44,953 nucleotides of DNA from Alphaproteobacteria bacterium CG11_big_fil_rev_8_21_14_0_20_39_49 (GTDB taxonomy: Bacteria; Pseudomonadota; Alphaproteobacteria; Rickettsiales; UBA6187). The stretch is taken from NCBI GenBank assembly GCA_002787635.1, contig PCXK01000026.1, positions 72,791 through 117,743 of the forward strand, written 5' to 3'. The translations under genes were made by a program, and so were the position numbers. The notes beneath the pieces are model-generated. The model was not told where the DNA came from and did no database searches. It worked only from the letters and a program-made list of their open reading frames with translations. Below are positions 1-8,209 of this stretch, piece after piece. How positions within the stretch are numbered: the first letter of the stretch is position 1; the number at the start of each line of letters is the position of its first letter.

Positions 1-1
1 A

Positions 2-634
2 AAAGAGTTCAGGATAGTTTCAGAATCAGCTATTGCTGCAGGAATACGCAGAATAGAGGCAATCACAGGTGATACCGTAAAGGCATATGAGGCACAGCAG
101 GGCGAAAAGAGGCAACGGCAGATAGATGCTTACAAAACCGAAATAACCGCATTACAGGAAGAAGTAACCTCCTTAGGCGAAAAGTCGGAGGTTAATGCCG
201 ATTCGCTGCAATCTGATGATGATTTCCGTGATGCTATAAAGAATTTGAAAAAGCAGATATCAAATCTCCGGCAAAAGGCTGCTATGAGCGGTACGGTGGA
301 AAAAGAGGAAATAAACGGCATTGCGTTCATCGGTAAAAATTTCGGTGATGTTTCGCCAAAAGACTTGCGTGATTTAGTCGGCAACTTACAACAACAGATT
401 GGTTCGGGCGTAGTTGCCGCAACATCGTCATTTGAAGGTAAAGGCTCGCTGATTATTGCGGTAAGTGATGATTTAACGACTAAAGTAAATGCTGTGGAAT
501 TAGTGCGTGCTTGTACCGATATTCTGGGTGCTAAGGGTGGAGGCGGCAAGCCTAATTTTGCACAAACAGGCGGAACTAACGGTGATAAGGTTGAAGAAGC
601 TATTGCTAAAATAAGGAAAGAATTAGCTAAGTAA
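2..634 (+). CDS. alaS: Alanine--tRNA ligase, C-terminal part (5' end outside window)
   Basis: The reading frame is open from the window edge and carries the AlaRS signature SESAIAAGIRRIEAITG near its start. This is the end of the tRNA-SAD editing region and leads into a charged, coiled-coil-like linker (about residues 40-95 of the fragment). A C-terminal DHHA1/C-Ala domain follows, with a glycine-rich GAKGGGGKPNFAQTGG stretch and the usual helical end EEAIAKIRKELAK. The enzyme charges tRNA-Ala in the cytosol; the aminoacylation core lies outside the window. Two small genes on the opposite strand converge on its 3' end only 8 bases away. Identification is firm; only the 5' boundary is unknown. 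Confidence 0.97.
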   Translation, partial: KEFRIVSESAIAAGIRRIEAITGDTVKAYEAQQGEKRQRQIDAYKTEITALQEEVTSLGEKSEVNADSLQSDDDFRDAIKNLKKQISNLRQKAAMSGTVEKEEINGIAFIGKNFGDVSPKDLRDLVGNLQQQIGSGVVAATSSFEGKGSLIIAVSDDLTTKVNAVELVRACTDILGAKGGGGKPNFAQTGGTNGDKVEEAIAKIRKELAK

Positions 635-641
635 AAGAAAA

Positions 642-854
642 TTAATCAACGTATCCGTCATCTTTTTGCTTTTTTTCTTCTACCACTTCATTTCTTATTA
701 ATTGAATTGCCAGCACTACCCCACCTACTATACAAATAGTAATCATGACCTTCCAGAATATCTCCGGCTCAACCACTCCTAACCATATTTGATCAAGAAT
801 TAAAACACCCGAAGCAACCGCCAAGACTGAATAAAATATATAAAGAGGATTCAT
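642..854 (-). CDS. Small two-helix membrane protein, unknown function
   Basis: The 70-residue product has two hydrophobic segments, about residues 5-27 and 33-54, and a short charged C-terminal tail rich in Lys, Glu and Asp. This suggests a small inner-membrane hairpin protein. Its ATG shares one base with the stop codon of the DUF4177-like gene just upstream (TAATG arrangement), so the two are probably co-transcribed and translationally coupled. No family is recognised, so the function is unknown. It is short, but the coupling and the clear membrane topology make it more likely real than spurious. Confidence 0.6.
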   Translation of the reverse strand: MNPLYIFYSVLAVASGVLILDQIWLGVVEPEIFWKVMITICIVGGVVLAIQLIRNEVVEEKKQKDDGYVD

Positions 855-1069
855 TAATTTTTATCTCTTTCCATTATTACCACATAAACCTCACGCTTGA
901 AGAATAGTAGCATACGACTTATATCTTTGTCCATAGTAATAACCCTCCAGCCCTCTTGGGCGTTACCGTTAAGAAACTGAGAAAATTTAACAGGGTTAAC
1001 TTTTGCCGCACCTAATAGAGCAGAGCCTAACATTCCTTCTCTGTATAAAACCACCTTATATTCTTTCAC
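854..1069 (-). CDS. DUF4177-like small protein
   Basis: The 71-residue product begins MKEYKVVLYREG and has FLNGNAQEGWRVITMDKD in its middle. This fits the pattern of the DUF4177 family: a YKVV strand at the start, a helix ending in LN..A..GW, then two strands. The family function is not known. It is the first gene of a two-gene leftward unit with the small membrane protein at 642-854. The intergenic region to its right (1070-1156) is very AT-rich and probably holds the divergent promoters for this unit and purN. The family assignment is from motif memory and is moderately secure. Confidence 0.65.
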   Translation of the reverse strand: MKEYKVVLYREGMLGSALLGAAKVNPVKFSQFLNGNAQEGWRVITMDKDISRMLLFFKREVYVVIMERDKN

Positions 1070-1156
1070 TTAATAAACTCCTTTTTAAAATAGATTTTTT
1101 AAACATTTTATTTATAGTATATTATAGTCACCATATTAATATTTAATTAATTTTTT

Positions 1157-1741
1157 ATGCAAAAACTACAAACAGCAGTGCTGATATCGGGCAGCGGTAC
1201 AAACCTTCAGGCTTTGATTGACGCATGCAGCAATAAGGATTTTCCGGCTCAAATAGTGTTGGTACTATCTAATAAAGCCGATGCATACGGATTAGAACGT
1301 GCAAAAAAAGCAGGCATCAAAACCGCTGTTATAAATCATAAGGGTTTTGCCTCCCGTGAGGAATTTGATAGACAGATGGACAAGGTGATTATTGAATCAG
1401 GTGCTAAATTTATCTGCATGGCAGGTTTTATGCGTCTGTTATCGGGCTGGTTTACACAAAAATGGCAGGGCAAGCTTGTTAATATCCACCCTTCCTTATT
1501 GCCCTCGTTCAAAGGCGTTAACGCACAAAAACAAGCGTTAGAATACGGCGTAAAGATTGCAGGCTGTACCACCCATTTTGTAACCGAAGAAATGGACGCA
1601 GGACCTATTATAGCACAGGCGGCGGTTAAAGTTGATGAGAACGAAACTGTGGAGAGCCTTACGGCTAAAATCCTTGAAAAAGAGCATGAAATATACCCCG
1701 AAACCTTAATGCTTGTAGCCGAGGGAAAAGCCTCCTTTTAG
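1157..1741 (+). CDS. purN: Phosphoribosylglycinamide formyltransferase
   Basis: This cytosolic enzyme transfers a formyl group from 10-formyl-THF to glycinamide ribonucleotide, the third step of de novo purine synthesis. At 194 residues it has the normal length of the family. The phosphate-binding loop SGSGTN is at residues 11-16. The catalytic trio is visible as Asn109 and His111 in NIHPSLLPSFKG and Asp147 in EEMDAGPII. The partner purM, often adjacent, is not next to it here. A perfect 37-bp inverted repeat begins at the last base of its stop codon and could end transcription. Identification is firm. Confidence 0.96.
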   Translation: MQKLQTAVLISGSGTNLQALIDACSNKDFPAQIVLVLSNKADAYGLERAKKAGIKTAVINHKGFASREEFDRQMDKVIIESGAKFICMAGFMRLLSGWFTQKWQGKLVNIHPSLLPSFKGVNAQKQALEYGVKIAGCTTHFVTEEMDAGPIIAQAAVKVDENETVESLTAKILEKEHEIYPETLMLVAEGKASF

Positions 1742-1819
1742 GGAGTGTTGAATAAACATAGATTTTGTCATGCTGAATTTATTTCAGCATGACAAAATCT
1801 ATGTTTATTCAACACTCCC
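1741..1819. repeat. Perfect 37-bp inverted repeat with 5-nt loop
   Basis: The left arm (1741-1777) and right arm (1783-1819) are exact reverse complements, with loop TTTAT. The inner part, 1767-1793, is a GTCAT-hairpin-ATGAC unit related to the REPIN-like repeats elsewhere in the window. The outer part (GTTGAATAAACATAG) resembles the arms of the repeat at 11973-12039. It starts on the stop codon of purN, so as RNA it would form a very stable hairpin after that gene. Confidence 0.9.
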
Positions 1820-1903
1820 TCATTTTAAAATATCAAAATAATAGACATGCGGTATTTACTTCTTTAAGGTACAAAATGTTAATTTTTTAGTGAGGATTTT
1901 ATT

Positions 1904-2455
1904 ATGCTTTTTAATGACTTTATAATAACAGGTGGCAACGATGATGATATCTCTACTGGTCTGGGTCAGGATTTCATTATAAGCCGTGGCGGTGATGATA
2001 CTATTATTTCGGGAGCGGGCAGTGATATGGTGTTGGCAGGTTCGGGTAATGACAATATATTCGGTGAGAACGATCAGGACTTCCTGTTTGGCGGTACGGG
2101 CAATGACGAAGTTAACGGCGGGGAAGGCAATGACTGGTTATTCGGTGGTGAAGGTGATGATATCCTCATAGGCGGTTTAGGTGCTGATAAAATATCCGGC
2201 GGAGAAGGTGTAGATACCTTTAAATACATATCAACACTTGAATCAAACGGTAGTTTCTTTGATATAATTTTCGGTTTTGAACAAGGAACGGATATTATAG
2301 ATCTTTCCGAGCTTGATTTTGACGGAATAAGCAGCTTTGCGGATATTACCGTCGATAATCAGGGCGGAACTACGACTATCGCAGGTAACAGTGTGGACTT
2401 TTTCGTTCAGTTAAACGGCGGGTACGACCTTACCTCTGCTGATTTTGTATTTTAA
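1904..2455 (+). CDS. Small RTX calcium-binding repeat protein, probable type I secretion substrate
   Basis: The 183-residue product is almost entirely RTX nonapeptide repeats of the GGxGxDxhx type from about residue 10 to 105 (for example GGEGNDWLFGGEGDDILIGG). These bind Ca2+ in a parallel beta-roll. A C-terminal region follows with FDIIFGFEQGTDIIDLSELD, the pattern seen at the C-termini of serralysin-like type I secretion substrates. There is no N-terminal signal peptide, as expected for type I secretion, and no enzymatic or toxin domain. GAGG upstream of the ATG is a good ribosome site. No type I ABC exporter is in the window. A clear rho-independent terminator follows, so it is a single-gene unit. 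Role unknown. Confidence 0.85.
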   Translation: MLFNDFIITGGNDDDISTGLGQDFIISRGGDDTIISGAGSDMVLAGSGNDNIFGENDQDFLFGGTGNDEVNGGEGNDWLFGGEGDDILIGGLGADKISGGEGVDTFKYISTLESNGSFFDIIFGFEQGTDIIDLSELDFDGISSFADITVDNQGGTTTIAGNSVDFFVQLNGGYDLTSADFVF

Positions 2456-2463
2456 ATTATACA

Positions 2464-2507
2464 GAAAATCCCTTGGTTTAATAAACGATCAGGGGATTTT
2501 CTTTTTT
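2464..2507 (+). terminator. Rho-independent terminator of the RTX gene
   Basis: GAAAATCCC (2464-2472) pairs with GGGATTTTC (2493-2501), and a run of six T follows at 2502-2507. It begins 8 bases after the RTX stop codon. Confidence 0.75.
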
Positions 2508-2605
2508 GTGCCTTGCAATTAATTGTTGTATTTTAGGGTGGCTTACTTATATTCTTATAAGTTTATTGTTAAATTTATCGTCAATTAATTTTATTTCCAT
2601 TACGC

Positions 2606-4096
2606 ATGAAAAGATCCTTAGCATTTATAATCGGTGGTATAAGTTTATTTTTTACAATGTTGTTAATACCTGCACCTGATGCTATCGGAGATACGGGCTG
2701 GCGTGTTATCGCCGTTATATCACTGATGCTGATATGGTGGATAAGCGAAGCCGTACCTATTGCCATAACCGCATTATTACCGATAGTCCTGTTTCCGGTA
2801 TTGAAGGTTATCCCGTTAAATGAAGTAACTGCCAATTACGGCAACCATATTGTTTTCCTGTTCCTTGGCGGCTTTACCATCGCCCTTGCCATGGAAAAAT
2901 GGAATCTGCATACTAGGATTGCACTTGGTATAGTCAGAAAAACAGGGACTCACGCCAACGGTATAATATTAGGCTTTATGATTGCAACGGCTTTTTTAAG
3001 CATGTGGCTTAGTAACACCGCTACTACCGTTATGATGCTGCCGATAGCGGCATCTATACTTGCATTGGTAACCGGCGGCAAGGCACAAAGTGAATTGCCT
3101 CAATCTACGGCACGTTTTGCATTGTCGCTTGTATTGGGCATAGCCTTTGCCGCAAATATAGGCGGAACGGCAACATTAACGGGAACTCCGCCAAATGCTA
3201 TTTTTGCAGCCTTCATGCAAAAACAGTATGATTATACTGTTGAGTACGGCTCATGGATAATGATAGGTTTGCCTTTTGCCGTACTTATGCTGATAGCCTG
3301 CTGGTTCGTATTATGCTTCCTTGTATATCCGAGCCGCATGGGAAATATTGCGGGTGCAAGTTCCGAAATAGAAAAACGCTATAAGGCTCTTGGTAAGATA
3401 TCATACAATGAGATAATGGTTCTTGTGGTATTTATATCTACGGCACTTTTATGGATATTTAAGTCTTCCATACTTCCTTTTGCTATAAAGGACGCAGGTA
3501 TCGCTATAGCTGCATCAATAATATTGTTCTTAATACCGAGGGAAGATAAAAAGGGATTTCTGATGCAATGGGGAGGACGACCTGAGAATAACGACATGCT
3601 AAAAATGCCGTGGAACATATTGCTGTTATTCGGTGGAGGTTTGAGCATAGCAGGTGCTATGGACGAAAGCGGTCTGGTTAGCGTTATCGGTGAGCAGATA
3701 TCTTCTTTTGATTCACTTGGTATTTTCGGCATAGTAGTGCTTTGCTTTATAGTAACTTTATTTATAACGGAAGTTATGAGCAACCTTGCACTTATTACTA
3801 TATTCCTGCCTGTTCTTGCCGGAATTGCACTAAATTTCGGTGAGAATCCGTTGTTATTTGCTATAGGGGCTACTTTAGCCTCTTCATGTGCATTCATGCT
3901 GCCTATGGCAACACCGCCGAACGCTATTGTTTTTGCCAGCGGTTATATAAAAATTGCCCAGATGGTAAAGGTCGGTACGGTTATGAACATTATATCTATA
4001 ATACTTATCACCCTACTTTCATACACCTTGATAAGTGCGGTATTTGACATTAAAGCCAAAACAGTTCCCAACTGGGCAAAAGTTGTCAATGAATAG
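2606..4096 (+). CDS. DASS/SLC13-family sodium-coupled anion transporter
   Basis: The 496-residue inner-membrane protein has about a dozen hydrophobic segments and the two inverted-repeat substrate motifs of the divalent anion:Na+ symporter family. The first is SNTATTVMMLPIA (about residue 136) with GGTATLTGTPPNAI. The second is SNLALITIFLPV with MLPMATPPNAIVFASG near the C-terminus. The family imports dicarboxylates (succinate, malate), citrate or sulfate. The exact substrate cannot be read from sequence; the SNT motifs favour a carboxylate carrier. Its 3' end overlaps the convergent ankyrin-like gene by 11 bases. The family is certain and the substrate is not. Confidence 0.92.
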   Translation: MKRSLAFIIGGISLFFTMLLIPAPDAIGDTGWRVIAVISLMLIWWISEAVPIAITALLPIVLFPVLKVIPLNEVTANYGNHIVFLFLGGFTIALAMEKWNLHTRIALGIVRKTGTHANGIILGFMIATAFLSMWLSNTATTVMMLPIAASILALVTGGKAQSELPQSTARFALSLVLGIAFAANIGGTATLTGTPPNAIFAAFMQKQYDYTVEYGSWIMIGLPFAVLMLIACWFVLCFLVYPSRMGNIAGASSEIEKRYKALGKISYNEIMVLVVFISTALLWIFKSSILPFAIKDAGIAIAASIILFLIPREDKKGFLMQWGGRPENNDMLKMPWNILLLFGGGLSIAGAMDESGLVSVIGEQISSFDSLGIFGIVVLCFIVTLFITEVMSNLALITIFLPVLAGIALNFGENPLLFAIGATLASSCAFMLPMATPPNAIVFASGYIKIAQMVKVGTVMNIISIILITLLSYTLISAVFDIKAKTVPNWAKVVNE

Positions 4097-4532
4097 GCGT
4101 ATTACCGTTCCTATCTCTTATTGAAAGAGCCTTGTTGGCATTATCACCCAATACTTCCAGAGCATGGGTTAGCACTTCAGGGCATGTATGGGACGCAAGC
4201 CAGTGCAGGGCGGTTGATTGCTCACGATTATTTTTATCCGTAAGCTGGAAATCGGCAAGCCCGTATTTATCGGCTTCATCAAGTATAAAATTAACCACCT
4301 TGTTGTTATTGATATTATGACTTACTATATCTAGAAAAGAGCCTTCATATACCCTGCTGTCCGACTCAAAACGGTTACAGCTAAAAAGCTCTTTTTTCTC
4401 ATTTTCGGATAATTCACTTATTGTCTTTAGTATTCTTTTGCCGGTTACTTTCATATCGGTCAAATCCAGCTCTAAAGCACTAATTAGCTGTTTAGAAAGT
4501 TCTTTGTTACAAGTTTTGTTTTTTTCTCCCAT
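4086..4532 (-). CDS. Ankyrin-repeat protein, apparently truncated
   Basis: The 148-residue product has a charged N-terminal helical region without a recognised fold. It then has an ankyrin-like stretch from about residue 100: TALHWLASHT, a second helix EVLTHALEVLG, and a start of the next repeat, DRNGNTPIH, at which it stops. Ankyrin proteins do not normally end at the TPIH/TPLH turn, so the gene looks cut off at its 3' end. The stop codon lies inside the end of the DASS transporter gene, with an 11-bp tail-to-tail overlap. This suggests that a deletion or rearrangement joined the two. Ankyrin proteins in host-associated bacteria are often protein-interaction effectors, but nothing here proves that role. 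Confidence 0.65.
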   Translation of the reverse strand: MGEKNKTCNKELSKQLISALELDLTDMKVTGKRILKTISELSENEKKELFSCNRFESDSRVYEGSFLDIVSHNINNNKVVNFILDEADKYGLADFQLTDKNNREQSTALHWLASHTCPEVLTHALEVLGDNANKALSIRDRNGNTPIH

Positions 4533-4610
4533 TTAACTCCCCCCTTCGGTTATTCAATGCCTTTTCAAAAAACAATGCTGCTATTACGCCTCATTGTAGT
4601 ATAATTTTTG

Positions 4611-5324
4611 TTACATTGCAAATTTTTTGGAGCATTTTTGAATGCCGTCGTTGCAAGTGTTTGAAAAATCAGGCAACGCACTCTGGATAAGGGTATCCGA
4701 TATTAGCTCACCATTCCTTTCCAATATATCTATCTCGCTATCGGTGAAATTTAGTAAGGTGTTTTTGGTATCTTGCAGGTCTACACCGCCCTCAGATTCA
4801 TTTATGATTATCTTATGAATATCTATATTGCGGCTTTTAAGGGCATTTATAGCGGTCAGGGTATGGCTGATAGTACCAAGATAGCTCCCCGTAACCAATA
4901 TCGCAGGCAGATTAACTTCCTGCATCAGGTCAAGGAATGTTTTTTCCTTATTTATAGGAACCATAACCCCGCCCACACCTTCTATTATAAGATGTTCGGA
5001 TAATGCTTTTGCACTATTACAAAATTTAACGACGGTATCGAAATTTATCTCCCGCCCCTCTTTTGCCGCTGCCATGTCGGGCGACAGGGGAGCCGCAAAC
5101 CGCCATGGCGATATGGTATCTATATCATCGGGGAAGAAAGGTCTTCCCATAGCCGCAAGGATACGACAGGTATCCGTTTCGTCATTATAATCTTCCCAAC
5201 CGCTGATTATAGGCTTCAGACCTAATACGCTTATATTTCGGGCAATAAGACTTTTTATCAGCGAGCATGTTATATATGTCTTGCCGATATCCGTACCTGT
5301 TGCCGTAATAAAATATTGTGTCAT
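4611..5324 (-). CDS. bioD: ATP-dependent dethiobiotin synthetase
   Basis: BioD forms the ureido ring of dethiobiotin from DAPA, CO2 and ATP, the penultimate step of biotin synthesis. The P-loop GTDIGKT is at residues 10-16, the substrate Lys sits in LGLKPIISG, and the EGVGGVMVPI motif is present. So is the PWRFAAPLSPDMAA region. The ATG at 5324 is preferred over an upstream one at 5450. It places the P-loop at the usual position, and the longer form would add 42 unrelated residues and overlap secB. It lies 46 bases downstream of secB on the same strand. No bioA, bioB, bioC or bioF is nearby. Confidence 0.93.
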   Translation of the reverse strand: MTQYFITATGTDIGKTYITCSLIKSLIARNISVLGLKPIISGWEDYNDETDTCRILAAMGRPFFPDDIDTISPWRFAAPLSPDMAAAKEGREINFDTVVKFCNSAKALSEHLIIEGVGGVMVPINKEKTFLDLMQEVNLPAILVTGSYLGTISHTLTAINALKSRNIDIHKIIINESEGGVDLQDTKNTLLNFTDSEIDILERNGELISDTLIQSALPDFSNTCNDGIQKCSKKFAM

Positions 5325-5370
5325 TAATTTAGTCTTTAAGTCAGGGGCAAATTTAGGGCTACAACAATTA

Positions 5371-5862
5371 TTAATTAGCCTTAGATGCGTTTTGCTTATT
5401 TTGCTGCATTTTATGCCGGCTATATAATGCACCGAAATCCACAGGGTCAAGCATTAACGGAGGGAAACCGCCGTCACGCGTAGCGTCCGATATTATCCTG
5501 CGAGAATACGGGAAAAGCATTCCGGGGCAATATACCATCAATACCGCCTCTTTTTCCGCTTCAGGCACATCTACCGTGAATATACCCGAATAATTAAGCT
5601 CTGCCATGAACAGACTGCTATCTTTAATGTTAGCTTTTGCACCTATTATAAGGCTAACTTCGAAAGTTTTTTCCTCCAAAGCCTGAACCTGAATATCAAC
5701 AGACACATCTATATTGGGTTTTTCACCCTTTCCTATCAGGCTTTTAGGAGCGTTCGGATTTTCAAAAGACAGGTCTTTTACATATTGTGCGTTAATAATA
5801 ACCTGCCTGTTAGGCTGTTGATTATTTGGCTGATTTTCGTTTTTTTGTTCTTTTTTTGTCAT
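5371..5862 (-). CDS. secB: Protein-export chaperone SecB
   Basis: SecB is a cytosolic homotetramer that keeps preproteins unfolded and hands them to SecA. The 163-residue product has the family hallmarks YVKDLSFENPNAP at about residue 27 and LFPYSRRIISDATRDGG followed by FPPLMLDPVDFGALY near the C-terminus. A Gln/Asn-rich N-terminal tail of about 20 residues precedes the conserved core and is not part of the fold. It is transcribed leftward, divergent from the tim44-like gene. The secB / tim44 / mltA / smr grouping is common in alphaproteobacteria, where it usually sits just beyond dnaQ near the origin. Confidence 0.96.
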   Translation of the reverse strand: MTKKEQKNENQPNNQQPNRQVIINAQYVKDLSFENPNAPKSLIGKGEKPNIDVSVDIQVQALEEKTFEVSLIIGAKANIKDSSLFMAELNYSGIFTVDVPEAEKEAVLMVYCPGMLFPYSRRIISDATRDGGFPPLMLDPVDFGALYSRHKMQQNKQNASKAN

Positions 5863-6018
5863 TAATTTAACCTTTTCTTCATATTTTTAGTTTATAATGA
5901 AACTATATAAATTTATTGTAATAATAACTATCTTGCAACAGTCTATAATTTGATATAAGATGTAATATAGGGTTTTACGAGGAATTACCAGTTTAAATTA
6001 ATGTTTTTGGGAGTGCTA

Positions 6019-6696
6019 ATGGCTTTTGATATAATTTTATTTGCCGCTTTAGCTGTTTATGTAGGAATAAAGCTTTTTAACAGCTTAGGTAATAAGGACT
6101 ATGACGATCAGATAAAGCCGAGCAGCCATACTACGGGCAATAACGTTGTTCAGTTCCCTGAAGGACTGAAGCAGCATGTTACCGACGTAAAGTTCGAAGA
6201 GGTAACGGAAAATTACGCCGAATTAGAGAAAAAACACGGTCCGGAGATAGCATCGCAGATAAAGAAAATAAGAAGGCTTGACCCTTCTTTTACCGAAAGT
6301 AGCTTCTTAACAGGTGCAAGTAAGGCTTTTGAAATAATATTAGAGGCATTTGCTAATGATGACAAATTAACCTTGAGAAAGCTTCTTTCAAAAGATCTTT
6401 ATAACAGCTTTACAGATGAAATAGAAAACAGGAAGAAAAGCGGGACAACTTATGAAAATACTCTTGTTTCGATATTAGCTTCCAACATAAAGTCTATTGC
6501 ACTGGAGAGAAAATACGCAAAAATAGTGGTTGAGATAGTTTCCGAACAGATAAATCTTATCAGGGACAAAAAAGGTGATATTGTTGACGGCAATCCTTCT
6601 ACAGTTAACAAAATCAGCGAGTTATGGACGTTTGCCCGCAATCTTTCATCTTCAAACCCTAACTGGGAACTTGTAGCTACGGGCGATTCTAATTAA
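6019..6696 (+). CDS. Tim44/TimA-family membrane-anchored protein
   Basis: The product has an N-terminal transmembrane segment (FDIILFAALAVYVGIKL) right after the start. A polar linker follows, then a C-terminal Tim44-like domain of about 150 residues containing FLTGASKAFEIILEAFANDD and ending ELWTFARNLSSSNPNWELVATG. The domain is related to mitochondrial Tim44. Alphaproteobacterial members (TimA) are inner-membrane proteins of poorly known role. The ATG at 6019 is chosen over one at 6001 because GGGAG sits 6-10 bases upstream of it. The gene stands between secB (divergent) and mltA (72 bases downstream), a conserved neighbourhood. Confidence 0.88.
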   Translation: MAFDIILFAALAVYVGIKLFNSLGNKDYDDQIKPSSHTTGNNVVQFPEGLKQHVTDVKFEEVTENYAELEKKHGPEIASQIKKIRRLDPSFTESSFLTGASKAFEIILEAFANDDKLTLRKLLSKDLYNSFTDEIENRKKSGTTYENTLVSILASNIKSIALERKYAKIVVEIVSEQINLIRDKKGDIVDGNPSTVNKISELWTFARNLSSSNPNWELVATGDSN

Positions 6697-6767
6697 TTTT
6701 ACTTTCCCGAATGTGCTTAATGTGCTAAATATATACCGTATAATCAGGTAAGATATAAGGTATATTT

Positions 6768-7841
6768 ATGCGTATAGGTAATTTAGTTTCCCTTTCATTT
6801 TTGTTGTGTTTTTTATGTTCATGCAGCCTTTTCGGGGATAAGCTCACCCTAAAGGAATCAAGTTTTGAGGAGATTTCCGGCTGGCAGGACGATAACCATA
6901 ACGACGCTTTAGTATCTTTTTTACAATCATGCAAAAAGTTCGAATCACTGCCTGAAGACAGACCCGCACATGATAGTGGCGTAGCAGGCACATACGGCGA
7001 CTGGAAAAAAGTCTGCCGTAATGCCGTTTCAGGACAATACCCCGACCCGAAGCGTTTTTTTGAATCTAATTTCAGACCTTATCTTGCAAAGAACTGGTGG
7101 AACACGAAAGGTACTTTTACAGGATATTATGAAATTGAGCTAAACGGCAGCAGAACCCGTCACGGCTCTTATCTGTATCCTCTTTATTCCAGACCGTTTG
7201 ACCTTGAAGAGGGAAAAAAATATTACAGCAGAAAGCAGATAGAAAAAGGTGCATTACATGGCAAGAGGTATGAAATTGCATGGGTTGACGACCCTATAAG
7301 GGCTTTTTTCCTGCACATTCAGGGTTCGGGACGGATAAAGATGGACGACGGCTCGGTAATGAGGGTAGGCTATAACGGCAAGAACGGGCATAAATACGTT
7401 TCTATCGGTCGCTACCTGATAGATAAGGGCTATATTGATAAAGAAGAAATGTCGGCTCAGGCAATAAAAAAATGGCTATATCTGAACCCTGATAAAATGG
7501 AAAAAGTGCTGAATGAAAATCCTTCATATGTATTTTTCCGTGAACTTGGTCACGACGGAGGACCCATCGGCGGTCAGGGAGTGCCTTTAACGCCTATGCG
7601 TTCGCTGGCAATAGATAAGCGTTTCGTACCATATGGCGCACCCGTTTGGGTTGATGTGCGTCTAAAAGGAGAGAGTGAAAGAGAATTCAAAAGCCTGCTT
7701 ATAGCTCAGGATACGGGTGGGGCGATAAAAGGTCCTGTGCGGGGCGACCTGTTTTTCGGATATGGCGATGTGGCAGAACACCTTGCAGGCTATCAAAATA
7801 ACGTAGGCAGCTATTTTATATTACTGCCGAAGAATTTATAA
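6768..7841 (+). CDS. mltA: Membrane-bound lytic murein transglycosylase A (lipoprotein)
   Basis: MltA cleaves peptidoglycan glycan strands to 1,6-anhydro-muropeptides at the outer membrane. The N-terminus is a lipoprotein signal (hydrophobic core FLLCFLCSCS with Cys in a lipobox-like place). The central domain has GTFTGYYEIELNGSRT. The C-terminal 3D domain carries its three aspartates around AQDTGGAIKGPVRGDLFFGYG. Length (357) is normal. It follows the tim44-like gene and precedes two small unknown genes and smr. Upstream, TATAAT at 6739-6744 with a weak -35-like TTAATG at 6717 could be its promoter, but this is tentative. Confidence 0.94.
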   Translation: MRIGNLVSLSFLLCFLCSCSLFGDKLTLKESSFEEISGWQDDNHNDALVSFLQSCKKFESLPEDRPAHDSGVAGTYGDWKKVCRNAVSGQYPDPKRFFESNFRPYLAKNWWNTKGTFTGYYEIELNGSRTRHGSYLYPLYSRPFDLEEGKKYYSRKQIEKGALHGKRYEIAWVDDPIRAFFLHIQGSGRIKMDDGSVMRVGYNGKNGHKYVSIGRYLIDKGYIDKEEMSAQAIKKWLYLNPDKMEKVLNENPSYVFFRELGHDGGPIGGQGVPLTPMRSLAIDKRFVPYGAPVWVDVRLKGESEREFKSLLIAQDTGGAIKGPVRGDLFFGYGDVAEHLAGYQNNVGSYFILLPKNL

Positions 7842-7936
7842 AAAAACATATTTTTGCAATAAAGTTGCAACAAAATACCTATATTATATGGTTATTATAC
7901 TTGCATTATAACACAACAACACAGCGGGAGTTTAAA

Positions 7937-8203
7937 ATGGGTTTATTTTCAAAAACCGATACAGAAACAGTGAAAGATACCGGTGAAGTTGCCAAGGAAG
8001 CTGTAAAGCAACCAAGCGATAACGCTAAAGAGGCACCGGGTTTTAATAAGGAAGAAAAAATCGCCGAAAAGGGCGATCTGAAAGAATTAGCTAAAGAGGC
8101 TAAAAAAGTCGGAGAAGCATTCGGAACTCAAGCAAAAGAAGCTAAAGGTTATGACGCTCCTGCAAATAACGCTAAAACGCCTGAAAAAGAATTGGCACTA
8201 TAA
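7937..8203 (+). CDS. Small Lys/Ala/Glu-rich protein, unknown
   Basis: The 88-residue product starts MGLFSKTDTETVKDTGEVAK and is dominated by Lys, Glu and Ala in a loose K-E-A repeat (AKEAVKQ, AKEAPG, AKEAKK, AKEAKG). This suggests a long amphipathic or disordered helix reminiscent of LEA-like or apolipoprotein-like peptides. There is no signal peptide or membrane segment. The start at 7937 is favoured by GGGAG at 7926-7930; an upstream ATG at 7865 would add 24 residues with no ribosome site. The next small gene begins 6 bases after its stop, so the two form a pair. Function not recognised. Confidence 0.6.
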   Translation: MGLFSKTDTETVKDTGEVAKEAVKQPSDNAKEAPGFNKEEKIAEKGDLKELAKEAKKVGEAFGTQAKEAKGYDAPANNAKTPEKELAL

Positions 8204-8209
8204 GGTTTT

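Noticed and set aside
5933-5961. Sigma-70 promoter for the tim44-like gene (TTGCAA with TAAGAT, or TATAAT at 5944)
   Set aside because: In this AT-rich gap -10-like hexamers are frequent and no well-spaced, well-matched -35 goes with the TATAAT; not strong enough to list.
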